DNA from: Intestinibaculum porci
Lineage (GTDB): Bacteria; Bacillota_I; Bacilli_A; Erysipelotrichales; Coprobacillaceae
Direction of reading: 5' to 3'
Assembly: GCF_003925875.1 (NCBI RefSeq)
Contig: NZ_AP019309.1
Coordinates: 1,116,001 to 1,180,000, forward strand
DNA: 64,000 bases
Part shown: piece by piece, positions 18,727-27,204 of the stretch
Layout: each line of letters begins with the position of its first letter
Numbering within the stretch: position 1 is the stretch's first letter
Translations under genes and position numbers: made by a program
The notes under the pieces: generated by a model
The model's database searches: none
Seen by the model: only the letters and a program-made list of their open reading frames with translations
Told to the model about the DNA's origin: nothing

Positions 18727-19726
18727 AAGAAGAAATGTGGGTTTCAAGTTCATTGGCTGAGGAGATCTTGAAGGATTCCTGAGTAAAAATCAGCTTTGAA
18801 GAGATTTGCTTAAGCTGCTTTGGATTCACTGCTTTGGCGCTGATAAAAATAAAGTGATCGTTTATGATATAAAACAGACCGCGATGAGGAAGCATGTGAT
18901 AAAAGTTGAGGGCAGCTATTTTCAGCTCTTCATTAAAGATATCCTGACCATATGTATTGAGAATGTTTTCTTTATTAGTGAGGGTATAAAGTGTTACATT
19001 TTTACCTGAATAATTATGATGACGCTGCAAGTAGTTGTCGTTATAGAAGTTTGTAACGGGATCCTTATCATTTTTTAAATCTTCCATATGCTTGATTTGT
19101 ATAAACATAGCGAGGGAGCCGAAAGCCCAGACTACCGGATATTGTAAAAATATTGCCTGGATTGCCATCCCGATAATGATCGGTAAAGCAATGAGAAGCT
19201 TGGCTTTAAAATCAATATTGGCGAGCCTTTGAGAAAGATCCATATAAAAGACGATCACCCATATGATATAGACGAGAAATAATGAAATAAAAAGGTCAAA
19301 GCCATTTAAACGGGAATAAACAAGGGCGTTGTTTATTTCAAATAAAAATGGCGTAAAGATGTTTGCTAATAGTAATACGACCCCGGTAATTGTCGTGACA
19401 CACGGCAGGGCAAGAGAGTCAAAGTCATATTTATGATCATAATATATTGATAAGATTATTGTCCAGGTCATGCCGATGACGAGATCTCCGAAATAAAGGA
19501 ATGTGTTGACTAAAAGCAGGAAGTGAACGTTGAAAGAGCCAAGAAAGAAAAAGCCCGTATTTGAAAATGGAGCAATGAGACAGCATAGGAGATCAGTCCC
19601 TAAAAAGAGATAAAATAACTGTCGCTCATGGCTGTTTCTGGTGAGCGTGCGCACTCGAAAAAAGAGTGAAATCAAGATCATGATCGCGAGCAAATTGGCA
19701 ATGATATTTATTGTAAGGGCCTTCAT
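18725..19726 (-). CDS. Membrane protein with degenerate GGDEF-like C-terminal domain
   Basis: A 333-residue protein with about seven hydrophobic segments in residues 1-212, followed by a soluble domain. KDPVTNFYNDNYL (221-233) resembles the DPLTGLYNRRYL start of GGDEF domains, and GQDIFNEELKIAA (260-272) resembles the next helix, but the signature position reads INDHF (288-292) rather than GGDEF. The domain is also shortened. It is therefore unlikely to make cyclic di-GMP; binding of a nucleotide or a structural role is possible. AGGAGG precedes the ATG. The gene is a lone unit, transcribed against the two-component genes. Confidence 0.7.
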   Translation of the reverse strand: MKALTINIIANLLAIMILISLFFRVRTLTRNSHERQLFYLFLGTDLLCCLIAPFSNTGFFFLGSFNVHFLLLVNTFLYFGDLVIGMTWTIILSIYYDHKYDFDSLALPCVTTITGVVLLLANIFTPFLFEINNALVYSRLNGFDLFISLFLVYIIWVIVFYMDLSQRLANIDFKAKLLIALPIIIGMAIQAIFLQYPVVWAFGSLAMFIQIKHMEDLKNDKDPVTNFYNDNYLQRHHNYSGKNVTLYTLTNKENILNTYGQDIFNEELKIAALNFYHMLPHRGLFYIINDHFIFISAKAVNPKQLKQISSKLIFTQESFKISSANELETHISS

Positions 19727-20021
19727 ATGATATACCTCCTATAAGGCATTGTAAATCAAATATTTCATGTGTCAAGTTACCAAAAATACAAGAAAAAAAG
19801 ATCGCAGCTATTTTTCAAATCATTAAAATAACAAAGCCTTAAAGATAGGATTAATACTTATTATAGACATGAAAGCGAGCTTAGAAACGTAAGAATCAAA
19901 AAAGGTTTTCTAGTTTGAAAATCAATATTTTTTAGGGATCGTAAACTTGAATGTGACAAATAATAGTGATAATCTAAGACTATGGTTGAAGCCAAATGGA
20001 AAAGGAGAAAAAGGGGAGTCT
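19727..20021. other. Divergent intergenic region
   Basis: Contains the 5' regions of the minus-strand membrane gene and of the plus-strand transglutaminase operon. TTATTAT near 19858 is a plausible -10 box for the operon. GGTTTTC and GAAAATC around 19903-19922 form a short hairpin followed by T residues, close to 100 bases before the start codon. No gene is seen. Confidence 0.4.
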
Positions 20022-21239
20022 ATGAGAAGGAAACATTTAATGGTGACGCTCGTTTGTGCGTGCATGGTCGGGAGTATGTCTTTAACCGGCGTGCAGGCAG
20101 CGCAAAAGGGGGATAAAGTATCCTTTATGCAGGATACGAAAAAAGCGAATGGGGTGTACAAAGTCGGCAGCACCTATCGCTATTTTGATAATGAAGGAAA
20201 AATCTATCGCGGGAAAGCGAAGCTGGTTCATGCCGATAAGGGTATTTATTACGTGAAAAAAGATGGCGCGACGTTCCATGGCTGGAACGTTCTCGGTAAT
20301 AAGCTCTATAATTTTTCTGGGAAAGGTAATCGCGCCTTAACGAATACCACGTCACGTAATGTCAAATTACTCGCTAGTGGGGTAGCGGTTAATAATGAAG
20401 AATCACAGATCTTTGTGAAGGTCTTGAATATTCTCAAGCGTAAAGGGCTGCTAGAAGCAAGCGCTAGCGCTAAGCGACAGGCTTTATGGAATTATTTAAC
20501 CTCACATGCTAACTTTAGTTACTTTATGAAATATCCGAATTTAAGCACTAAATCCTGGGCAAAGGATTATGCGTTATGGATGTTAGATCATCATAAAGGC
20601 AACTGTTATGGCTTTGCATGTACGTTTTCGGCCATGTGCTATGTCATTGGTTATAATCCGGAAATTGTCTGCGGCCGCGTCCATGGATCACGTGACCATG
20701 CGCGTGATGGGTTTACTCGTCATGCCTGTTTAAAGATCAATGGGAAATGGTACGATCCGGAAGCGACGTTTGCCGGCTGGATGCGTGGGGTTTACGGCGC
20801 AGGCAGCTATCGGGCAGCTTTTATTGGTCGGAAAACTTATAGTTATGCTAAACAAAATGGTAATAAGCTCAATATTCAGATGGCTAAGAAAGGGCAAACT
20901 TATTACTACACTAAAGGCGAAACGATTTACGGCTTTGATACTGGCAATAAGCCAATAACAGGTTATTACGTCATTAATAATAAGATCTATTACTTTAATA
21001 AGAACCATACGACAACCAAAGAAGCAGCGAAAAAGCTGCAGGCGCTCTTTGCTTATAAAAAGCCATTTGCACAGGTAAAAGCATTACTTGGGGAAGCAAA
21101 AGAAAGTAAAGATATGGGCCCTGGCTGCAGCGGTATCGCCGGGACAGAAATGCTTTATACGTATGATCATATTAAGGTAGCGACCGTTATTCCATATGAT
21201 GGCAGTGAAGAAATCTTTTTATCAGTGAGCGAAAAATAA
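20022..21239 (+). CDS. Secreted transglutaminase-like protein with wall-binding-like repeats and C-terminal BLIP/SmpA-like domain
   Basis: A 405-residue exported protein; ATG 20022 follows AAGGGGAG and opens a clear signal peptide cleaved near VQAAQ. Residues 40-105 contain short Tyr/Gly repeats (GVYKVGSTYRYFDNEGK, then IYYVKKDG) like wall- or glucan-binding repeats. The core has a papain-like triad: C195 in GNCYGFAC, H234 in TRHACLKI and D245 in KWYDPE. A second repeat-like stretch lies at 290-330. The last 60 residues (KKPFAQVKALLGEAK, later C369, then LYTYDHIKVAT) resemble the small protein ending this operon. Protease, amidase or cross-linking activity at the cell surface is possible; substrate unknown. 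Confidence 0.8.
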   Translation: MRRKHLMVTLVCACMVGSMSLTGVQAAQKGDKVSFMQDTKKANGVYKVGSTYRYFDNEGKIYRGKAKLVHADKGIYYVKKDGATFHGWNVLGNKLYNFSGKGNRALTNTTSRNVKLLASGVAVNNEESQIFVKVLNILKRKGLLEASASAKRQALWNYLTSHANFSYFMKYPNLSTKSWAKDYALWMLDHHKGNCYGFACTFSAMCYVIGYNPEIVCGRVHGSRDHARDGFTRHACLKINGKWYDPEATFAGWMRGVYGAGSYRAAFIGRKTYSYAKQNGNKLNIQMAKKGQTYYYTKGETIYGFDTGNKPITGYYVINNKIYYFNKNHTTTKEAAKKLQALFAYKKPFAQVKALLGEAKESKDMGPGCSGIAGTEMLYTYDHIKVATVIPYDGSEEIFLSVSEK

Positions 21240-21254
21240 ACGAGGAGGAAATTT

Positions 21255-22139
21255 ATGAAATCTTTTACATTAGGCGCATTAGCGGTGATGATGACGTTAT
21301 CGATGTCACCAGTTTATGCGAAAGCCAAAAAGGTCAACGGCTTTCAGAAAGTTGGCAACAGTTATTACTATTATAAAAAGAAGAAGAAAGTAACGGGCTT
21401 ACAGAAGATCAGCGGCCAGACTTACTATTTTGCGAAAAACGGCAAGATGGCAAGCGGCATGCAGACAATCGGCAAGAAAGTTTATTACTTCAAGAAGGCT
21501 AAAAATGGCAAAGCACCCCTGCAGAAGGGAAAGATCTTCTATTCAGTAGGGAATAAAAAAGGCAATGCGGCGATTTTAGAGACCTTGGTCAAATCATCTT
21601 ACAAAAATACTAATAGTCGCGAGAAAAACTTAAAGATTGCTTATGACTATCTGATGAAGAAAATGTCCTATGGCGGCTGGAGCTTTGAACCAAGCTATAA
21701 AAATGGCTGGTACAATAATGTGGCTGATGAATTAGTCAATGACAATAATTATCAGGGCAAATGCTGGGACTATGCGGCGATGACGACTTTAGCAGCCAAA
21801 GCGGTTGGTTATAATCGTAATGGGTATAGTGTTTATGCGATCAATGGTAAACAAAACTTAGAACAGACGGATTTGACAACTCATGCTTATACAATTGTTC
21901 ATGACAATAAAGCCAATAAAGACTATATCTTAGATGGTGTCTTTGATGATCGCGGCGGTCATTATAATTCTCAGACCGCGCAGTATTTCATGCAGGAATA
22001 TGTCAATGTCTCTGATAACTTCTATCGTTTAGCGCGTGAGACAAATGTTCCTGTTGATGTTAATGGGCATTATGTTTTACCAACGGAAAATACCGATGTG
22101 AACAGTTTCGTTTATCAGGAACTTGGACGTCATAAGTAG
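21255..22139 (+). CDS. Secreted transglutaminase-like protein with N-terminal wall-binding-like repeats
   Basis: A 294-residue exported protein with signal peptide cleaved near VYAKA. Three short repeats follow (GFQKVGNSYYYY, GLQKISGQTYYF, GMQTIGKKVYYF), resembling choline/glucan-binding repeats. The transglutaminase-like core has C170 (GKCWDYAAM), H210 (THAYTIVH) and D227 (YILDGVFDD) in the expected order. It begins 15 bases after the first transglutaminase gene with GAGGAGG before it. The two proteins share architecture but not close sequence, so a recent duplication is unlikely. Confidence 0.8.
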   Translation: MKSFTLGALAVMMTLSMSPVYAKAKKVNGFQKVGNSYYYYKKKKKVTGLQKISGQTYYFAKNGKMASGMQTIGKKVYYFKKAKNGKAPLQKGKIFYSVGNKKGNAAILETLVKSSYKNTNSREKNLKIAYDYLMKKMSYGGWSFEPSYKNGWYNNVADELVNDNNYQGKCWDYAAMTTLAAKAVGYNRNGYSVYAINGKQNLEQTDLTTHAYTIVHDNKANKDYILDGVFDDRGGHYNSQTAQYFMQEYVNVSDNFYRLARETNVPVDVNGHYVLPTENTDVNSFVYQELGRHK

Positions 22140-22147
22140 GTGGCTCC

Positions 22148-23548
22148 ATGGTTTTCAGTTCAGCACCGTTCCTCTTTATATTTTTGCCTGTCCTCTTTAT
22201 CCTTTATACGATCATTCCGCATCTTAAGGTAAAAAATGCTTTACTTATTATTGCCAGTCTGATCTTCTATGGATATGGAGAACCGGTCTTTGTCTTTGTA
22301 ATGATTGGGTCGGTCTTTGTCAATTATGTTTTAGCGCGTTTATTAGTAGCCTATAATGATCATCGTAAGCTCTTTGTGAGCTTAGCGGTAATCTTTGACT
22401 TAGCGATGATTGGGGTCTTCAAATATACTGGGTTCATTATTGAAAATATCAATGCCGTAGCCCATTTAGGAATCCCTAATCCCCACATTACTTTGCCAAT
22501 TGGTATCTCATTTTTTACCTTCCAGATCTTATCTTATGTGATTGATGTGGATCGTGATCATTCTTTATTATCGAAAAACTATTTTGATGTCTTATTATAT
22601 ATCTCGTTTTTCCCGCAGCTGATTGCTGGACCAATCGTTAAGTATCACGATGTCGTGATGTATATTAATAATCGTCATCAGACCTTATCGGAAGTATCGC
22701 AAGGGATCCGTCGTTTTATCGTTGGTTTATCAAAGAAGTTATTTTTAGCGAATGCGATGGGGGAAGTAGCGACGGCAATGTTTGGCTTAAAATATGGCGA
22801 TATGTCATTTGCGACCGCTTGGGCTGGGGCTCTCTGTTATACCTTACAAATCTATTTTGATTTCAGTGGGTATTCGGATATGGCGATCGGTTTAGGCCAT
22901 ATGTTTGGTTTTACGTTCTTAGAAAACTTTAATCATCCTTATATTTCTACGAGTATTCGTGAGTTCTGGCGTCGCTGGCATATTTCCTTATCCACCTGGT
23001 TTAAGGAATATCTGTATATTCCTTTAGGCGGTAACCGTAAAGGAAAAGGACGGACATATATCAATAAACTGATCGTCTTCTTCTGTACTGGCTTATGGCA
23101 TGGCGCTGCCTGGACATATGTCATTTGGGGGATGATTCATGGTTTAGCGATCATGGCTGAAGATGCAAGCGGCCTCACGAAGTTTACCAAGAAACATAAA
23201 TGGTTAGGCTGGCTGTATACGATGCTTATCGTTATTGTGGCCTTTGTCTTATTTAATTCCACGTCAATGACCCAAGCCGGCGAAATGATTCGTCATATGT
23301 TTGTCTATAGCCGCGGGAATGTCAATGCTTATAATGCGTTAGTCAGTGTCTTAACACCATGGCATATGGCCTTATTTGTCATTGCGATCATTGCTAGTAC
23401 GCCGCTTATCGATATCGTTAAACCACAGTTAGAAAAGAACGTCGCTTTCAATGCGGTAAGTTATGTCGCCGCTTATGGCTTATTTATTTTATGCATTTTA
23501 AATATCGCCAATGCTTCATTCAATCCATTTATTTATTTCCAGTTCTAG
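22148..23548 (+). CDS. AlgI-type MBOAT membrane O-acyltransferase
   Basis: A 466-residue polytopic protein of the membrane-bound O-acyltransferase family, which moves acyl (often acetyl) groups to exported polysaccharides or teichoic acids. Family motifs are FFPQLIAGPIV, YFDFSGYSDMAIG, EFWRRWHISLSTWF, YLYIPLGGNR and GLWHGAAWTYVIWG; the histidine in LWHG (about H318) is the conserved catalytic one. It starts 8 bases after the second transglutaminase gene and is followed by a DHHW/AlgX-like protein, the usual partner in AlgI-AlgJ/X style acetylation systems. Poly-alginate itself is unlikely; a capsule, wall or exopolysaccharide target is inferred. Confidence 0.92.
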   Translation: MVFSSAPFLFIFLPVLFILYTIIPHLKVKNALLIIASLIFYGYGEPVFVFVMIGSVFVNYVLARLLVAYNDHRKLFVSLAVIFDLAMIGVFKYTGFIIENINAVAHLGIPNPHITLPIGISFFTFQILSYVIDVDRDHSLLSKNYFDVLLYISFFPQLIAGPIVKYHDVVMYINNRHQTLSEVSQGIRRFIVGLSKKLFLANAMGEVATAMFGLKYGDMSFATAWAGALCYTLQIYFDFSGYSDMAIGLGHMFGFTFLENFNHPYISTSIREFWRRWHISLSTWFKEYLYIPLGGNRKGKGRTYINKLIVFFCTGLWHGAAWTYVIWGMIHGLAIMAEDASGLTKFTKKHKWLGWLYTMLIVIVAFVLFNSTSMTQAGEMIRHMFVYSRGNVNAYNALVSVLTPWHMALFVIAIIASTPLIDIVKPQLEKNVAFNAVSYVAAYGLFILCILNIANASFNPFIYFQF

Positions 23549-23556
23549 GAGGGCTT

Positions 23557-25011
23557 ATGAAGAAGATCTATAAAGTATTATTTATTACAGCCTTTTTTAC
23601 CTTAGCGATCACGCCTTTTGCCCTCATGCCTTTCTTTGGCTTTCAGGCCGCAGAAAGTGATGCGAGTGATGTCAGCATGCCGCTCATGTTTGAAGATCAT
23701 CACTTTAATAGTGATTACTTTACTCAGTTAGGGGACTTCTTTTCTAAGAAGTTTGCCTTCCGTCAGCAGTTTGTGACGGCTAATGCAACCCTTATGAGTA
23801 AGCTAACCCATACCAGTGCCCAGGCAAATGTGATTGAAGGGAAAGAGGATTATCTTTTCTATGGCACAACCTTAGATGATTATGAAGGCAAGAAAACGAT
23901 GAATGATCATCAGATTGCCAACGCCGTCTATAACTTAAAGCTGATGCAGGAGACGTTAAAAGACAAGGATGATGTAAACTTTACATTTACCATTGCCCCC
24001 AATAAGAATTCTCTCTATGGGCAGTATATGCCTAGCGGCTATAAGATTCAGCCAGGCAGTCGTAATGCGACGCGCTTAAAGCAAGCATTAAAACATTCCA
24101 ATGTGCATTATGTGGATCTCTATTCTATTTTTCATAAGCGTAAAGAAGTGCTTTATCAGAAAACGGATTCCCATTGGAACAACAAGGGCGCAGCCTTGGT
24201 ACAAAACAAGTTATTAACAGCGATGCATAAGCAGCATACGAACTTTGCCCGGCTTAAGTACGATATTCGTCATGATATGCAGGGGGACCTTTATAAGATG
24301 CTTTATCCCGCTTTTAAAGGGCGCGAAGCGCAAGTCTATTATAAACGGCCTTTCACTTATAAACGTATTGATGACAAAGATCGCAGTGCCACTACTGATG
24401 ATATTTATCAGACCAAAAATAAAAGCAAAAAAGGATCTTTGTTAATGTTTAGAGATTCCTTTGGTAATACCTTAACGCCATTTATGGCGGAAGAGTATCA
24501 TAATGGTTTATTCTTAAAGGGATTCCGTTATGAATTAACGCAGGCTTACAGTGATGATGTCAATGCGGATGATGTGGTCATTGAATTGGTTGAACGGAAT
24601 CTGGTGAACTTATCGACGTATACGCCGCTTGCGCCAGGTAAAGATTACGAAGGTGCTTTTAAAACAGCGAAGATTAACGATCATGTTTCAACCTTCTCGG
24701 CGAAAACCGAAGCGAACTATACGATGGATGGTTATCGTAAGTTAAGCGGACATATGAATCCGAAGTATCTTAAAAAGGATACAACGACTTATGTCCATGT
24801 GTATAGCGGGGATGAATCGTACATTTATAAAACCTATCATGCCAGTGAAGATTTAAAAGGAAAATATGCGGATGATGGTTATGGATATTACATTGATGAG
24901 CTAGCACTTTCACCAGGAAAGAAGTATAATGTATCTGTCATCTATCAAAATGGCAAAAACTATCAGGAAACACAGGCGCTGGGTCACTTTACCAGTGCGA
25001 AGGGAGAGTAA
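23557..25011 (+). CDS. AlgX/AlgJ-like (DHHW family) extracytoplasmic SGNH protein
   Basis: The start at ATG 23557 follows AGGAGGG and opens one N-terminal membrane helix (about 5-25), so the 484-residue protein is anchored or secreted. TDSHWNNKGA (D204, H206) is the DxHW motif of AlgX/AlgJ proteins and S301 in FRDSFGN is the likely nucleophile, together the SGNH-type triad. Such proteins pass acetyl groups from the MBOAT partner to a polysaccharide. The C-terminal 130 residues look like a separate beta-rich domain. Start lies 8 bases after the MBOAT gene. Confidence 0.85.
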   Translation: MKKIYKVLFITAFFTLAITPFALMPFFGFQAAESDASDVSMPLMFEDHHFNSDYFTQLGDFFSKKFAFRQQFVTANATLMSKLTHTSAQANVIEGKEDYLFYGTTLDDYEGKKTMNDHQIANAVYNLKLMQETLKDKDDVNFTFTIAPNKNSLYGQYMPSGYKIQPGSRNATRLKQALKHSNVHYVDLYSIFHKRKEVLYQKTDSHWNNKGAALVQNKLLTAMHKQHTNFARLKYDIRHDMQGDLYKMLYPAFKGREAQVYYKRPFTYKRIDDKDRSATTDDIYQTKNKSKKGSLLMFRDSFGNTLTPFMAEEYHNGLFLKGFRYELTQAYSDDVNADDVVIELVERNLVNLSTYTPLAPGKDYEGAFKTAKINDHVSTFSAKTEANYTMDGYRKLSGHMNPKYLKKDTTTYVHVYSGDESYIYKTYHASEDLKGKYADDGYGYYIDELALSPGKKYNVSVIYQNGKNYQETQALGHFTSAKGE

Positions 25012-25014
25012 TTT

Positions 25015-25350
25015 ATGAAAGCATTATTAAAGAAATGTTTAGCAGCGGTGATGGCTTTAACCGTTGCCTCAACGACAGCTGTCGCCACTTATGAAAATGA
25101 AGGAGCTGTTGTTGTCGAAGCCAAAAAGTTATCTGCCAAGCAGCAAAAGAAGATCGCTAAAAAGTATGTTGGCAAACCAATTAATGCCTTAGTACGTAAG
25201 ATCGGTCGTTATAAACGCGGCCAGGTGTCCGCTTCATGTAACTCAGCTGGTTACTATGAAGGTCTTTATCAGTGGAAAGGCTTCAAAGTAAAAACGCGTT
25301 CAAAATCTAAGAGCAAGAGCTCAGTACAGATTATTAAAGCTGTGAAATAA
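25015..25350 (+). CDS. Small secreted protein, BLIP/SmpA-like
   Basis: A 111-residue exported protein (signal peptide to about VEAKK) that begins 3 bases after the DHHW gene. The mature part, with GKPINALVRKIG, a single Cys (SCNSAGYY), LYQWKGFKVKT and a Lys/Ser-rich strand, follows the same spacing as the last 60 residues of the first transglutaminase protein of this operon (KPFAQVKALLG, Cys, LYTYDHIKVAT). This pattern is common in small secreted Firmicute proteins with a BLIP/SmpA-type fold, which often bind other proteins. No enzyme motif is present. An adaptor or inhibitor for the operon's surface enzymes is speculative. Confidence 0.75.
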   Translation: MKALLKKCLAAVMALTVASTTAVATYENEGAVVVEAKKLSAKQQKKIAKKYVGKPINALVRKIGRYKRGQVSASCNSAGYYEGLYQWKGFKVKTRSKSKSKSSVQIIKAVK

Positions 25351-25354
25351 GATC

Positions 25355-25377
25355 AAGGTGGAGTCATTCCACCTTTT
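25355..25377 (+). terminator. Terminator of the transglutaminase-MBOAT operon
   Basis: AAGGTGGA and TCCACCTT form an 8-bp stem around GTCAT, followed by TT and a C. It separates the envelope operon from the helicase gene. Confidence 0.82.
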
Positions 25378-25399
25378 CGTTTAGAAAGAAGGTGAGACC

Positions 25400-26851
25400 A
25401 TGCACAGTATCAACTTATTAGCCCATTTACAGACACGGGAAACCACCTCCCAGGAAGATTTTGCCCTTTATGCGAAAATTGAATGTCAGTCTTTTGGTAA
25501 AGTGACAAAGCCTTGGGAAGAAGAGGATTTAGCTTCTTTCTGTCATCTTTTTAAGCGGGGGTATCTCTTTTATGAAAACTGGTTTTACAATTTTAAGATT
25601 GAACAGATCTCAAAAGAGTTTGATTTACTAAGAATTGGCAAAGATTATATCATCAATGTCGAACTCAAACATGATGCGACGATTGAAAAGATAACCAAAC
25701 AGCTTTTACAAAATCGCTATTACTTAGCCTTTTTACAGACGCCGATTCATTCCTTTACTTATATCGCCAAAACAAATCAGCTCTATAGCTTAAGCGATGA
25801 CCATGTTGAAGTCTGTGATCCCGGTATTTTAGAAACGCTCATTACCCGCCAGCGTATCCGCCATGTACGTGATCTCAATACGCTTTTTAGACCTGATCTC
25901 TTTCTTGTCAATCCGTTAGTCGAAACAGAGAAGTTTTTAAAAGCCCAGTATTTCCTTACCGATCAGCAAAAGATGATTGAAAATGAGATTGTCAAATATT
26001 TAGAAGAAGAGACTTATCACTTCTTTGCGATCAGCGGGGATTACGGGACGGGAAAAACATTACTGCTTTATGATTTGGCGCGGTTATTAATGAAAGAGCA
26101 TCAGGTTACCGTTTTACACTGCGCAAAAGCAAATCAGGGCATTGCCCGATTAAAACAGGATGGCTATCAGATTTACTGTTTGAATGAGCTCCATACAATG
26201 TCTTTCACACAGACGAAGATCCTGATTGTCGATGAAGCGCAGCGCTTATCAAATAAGAATCGTTTGGATTTAATTAATACTCTCAACCAAAAAGGCATCA
26301 TTGGTATCTTTGCCTATGATCCTCATGGCTATTTCAGTGATCTCAAACAGGATTTTACCTTCTTAGAAGATAATGGCGAACTCCATAGCTTTAACTTAAC
26401 GCATCGCATCCGCACCAATAAAGTGATGGCTAACTTTATTTCCGCTTTGTTTGATCAGAAACGTTATAATCATACATTGAATTATTCTCCTGTGCATATG
26501 GTCCATATGACAGCGCGTAATGATGCCCAAAGCTATACCCGTTATTTAAGTTCTCTTGGCTATGTCGAGATCAGCGGTGATCATTTAGAAGATCACTATT
26601 TCTATGATGAAGAGAAGAATATCATTACCCAGGAAGATATTATTGGCAAAGATTTTGAAAAAGTCGTTGTGACATTAGATGAACATTACTATTATGATGA
26701 AGAAGGACGTTTACGTCGTGATGATGAACATTCTCTCTATGTCCTCTATCAGGGGATTACCAGGGTGCGTTCATCATTGATGATTATCGTCCTTAACAAT
26801 CAGCCTTTATTTCAAAAAGGTCTGGCAATATTAGGAGAAGCTTATGAATAA
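25400..26851 (+). CDS. Nuclease-like/SF1 helicase fusion (DUF2075-like ATPase)
   Basis: A 483-residue cytoplasmic protein. The N-terminal part has FDLLRIG (D75) followed by IINVELKHD (E88-x-K90), the D...ExK pattern of PD-(D/E)xK or NERD-type nuclease folds. The C-terminal part is a P-loop helicase-like ATPase: Walker A GDYGTGKT (213-220), Walker B ILIVDEAQR (274-282), an LTHRIR motif and a final YQGITRVRSSLMIIV like the last SF1 motif. The ATPase resembles DUF2075 proteins. Such fusions occur in DNA repair, restriction and phage-defence settings. Neighbours give no strong hint; it overlaps a small membrane protein gene by 8 bases. Confidence 0.75.
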   Translation: MHSINLLAHLQTRETTSQEDFALYAKIECQSFGKVTKPWEEEDLASFCHLFKRGYLFYENWFYNFKIEQISKEFDLLRIGKDYIINVELKHDATIEKITKQLLQNRYYLAFLQTPIHSFTYIAKTNQLYSLSDDHVEVCDPGILETLITRQRIRHVRDLNTLFRPDLFLVNPLVETEKFLKAQYFLTDQQKMIENEIVKYLEEETYHFFAISGDYGTGKTLLLYDLARLLMKEHQVTVLHCAKANQGIARLKQDGYQIYCLNELHTMSFTQTKILIVDEAQRLSNKNRLDLINTLNQKGIIGIFAYDPHGYFSDLKQDFTFLEDNGELHSFNLTHRIRTNKVMANFISALFDQKRYNHTLNYSPVHMVHMTARNDAQSYTRYLSSLGYVEISGDHLEDHYFYDEEKNIITQEDIIGKDFEKVVVTLDEHYYYDEEGRLRRDDEHSLYVLYQGITRVRSSLMIIVLNNQPLFQKGLAILGEAYE

Positions 26852-27194
26852 AATGATAGCAATGATTTTGATGATTTTCATCAGTTTGCTTTTTATCATC
26901 TTTGGTATCAAAGATCTCAGTATTCCTTTTCGCTTTCGTGAAGAGGTGACAGGCATATATTATGACTGTATTACCAAAGGAAAGAAACATTATCCCCGCT
27001 ATCAGGTAAATGGTGTGCTGATGACGAGTCACTTTGATGTATCCCCATTAGATTTACCAAAGTATCAAGGGGAACGCACGCTTTATTTACGGGGAAAAGC
27101 ATTATGCCTCAATCCGGCAAGTTATTTTATTCATGGACTCGTTGCCTTAGCGGTCGGAATCATGTTACTATTGATGGCAATTAAGATATTTTAA
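26844..27194 (+). CDS. Small membrane protein of unknown function
   Basis: A 116-residue protein with a membrane helix at each end (about 3-24 and 93-113) and a beta-rich loop between them containing YPRYQVNGVLMTSHFDV. This layout resembles DUF3592-like proteins, but the match is weak. It starts inside the end of the nuclease-helicase gene and precedes the phosphatase gene by 10 bases, so it belongs to that three-gene unit. Role unknown. Confidence 0.75.
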   Translation: MNKMIAMILMIFISLLFIIFGIKDLSIPFRFREEVTGIYYDCITKGKKHYPRYQVNGVLMTSHFDVSPLDLPKYQGERTLYLRGKALCLNPASYFIHGLVALAVGIMLLLMAIKIF

Positions 27195-27204
27195 AGGAGA
27201 AGCT

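Noticed and set aside
8222-20000. Search for a sortase gene near the pilus locus
   Set aside because: No frame on either strand shows a sortase TLxTC motif or fold-like sequence; recorded as absent.
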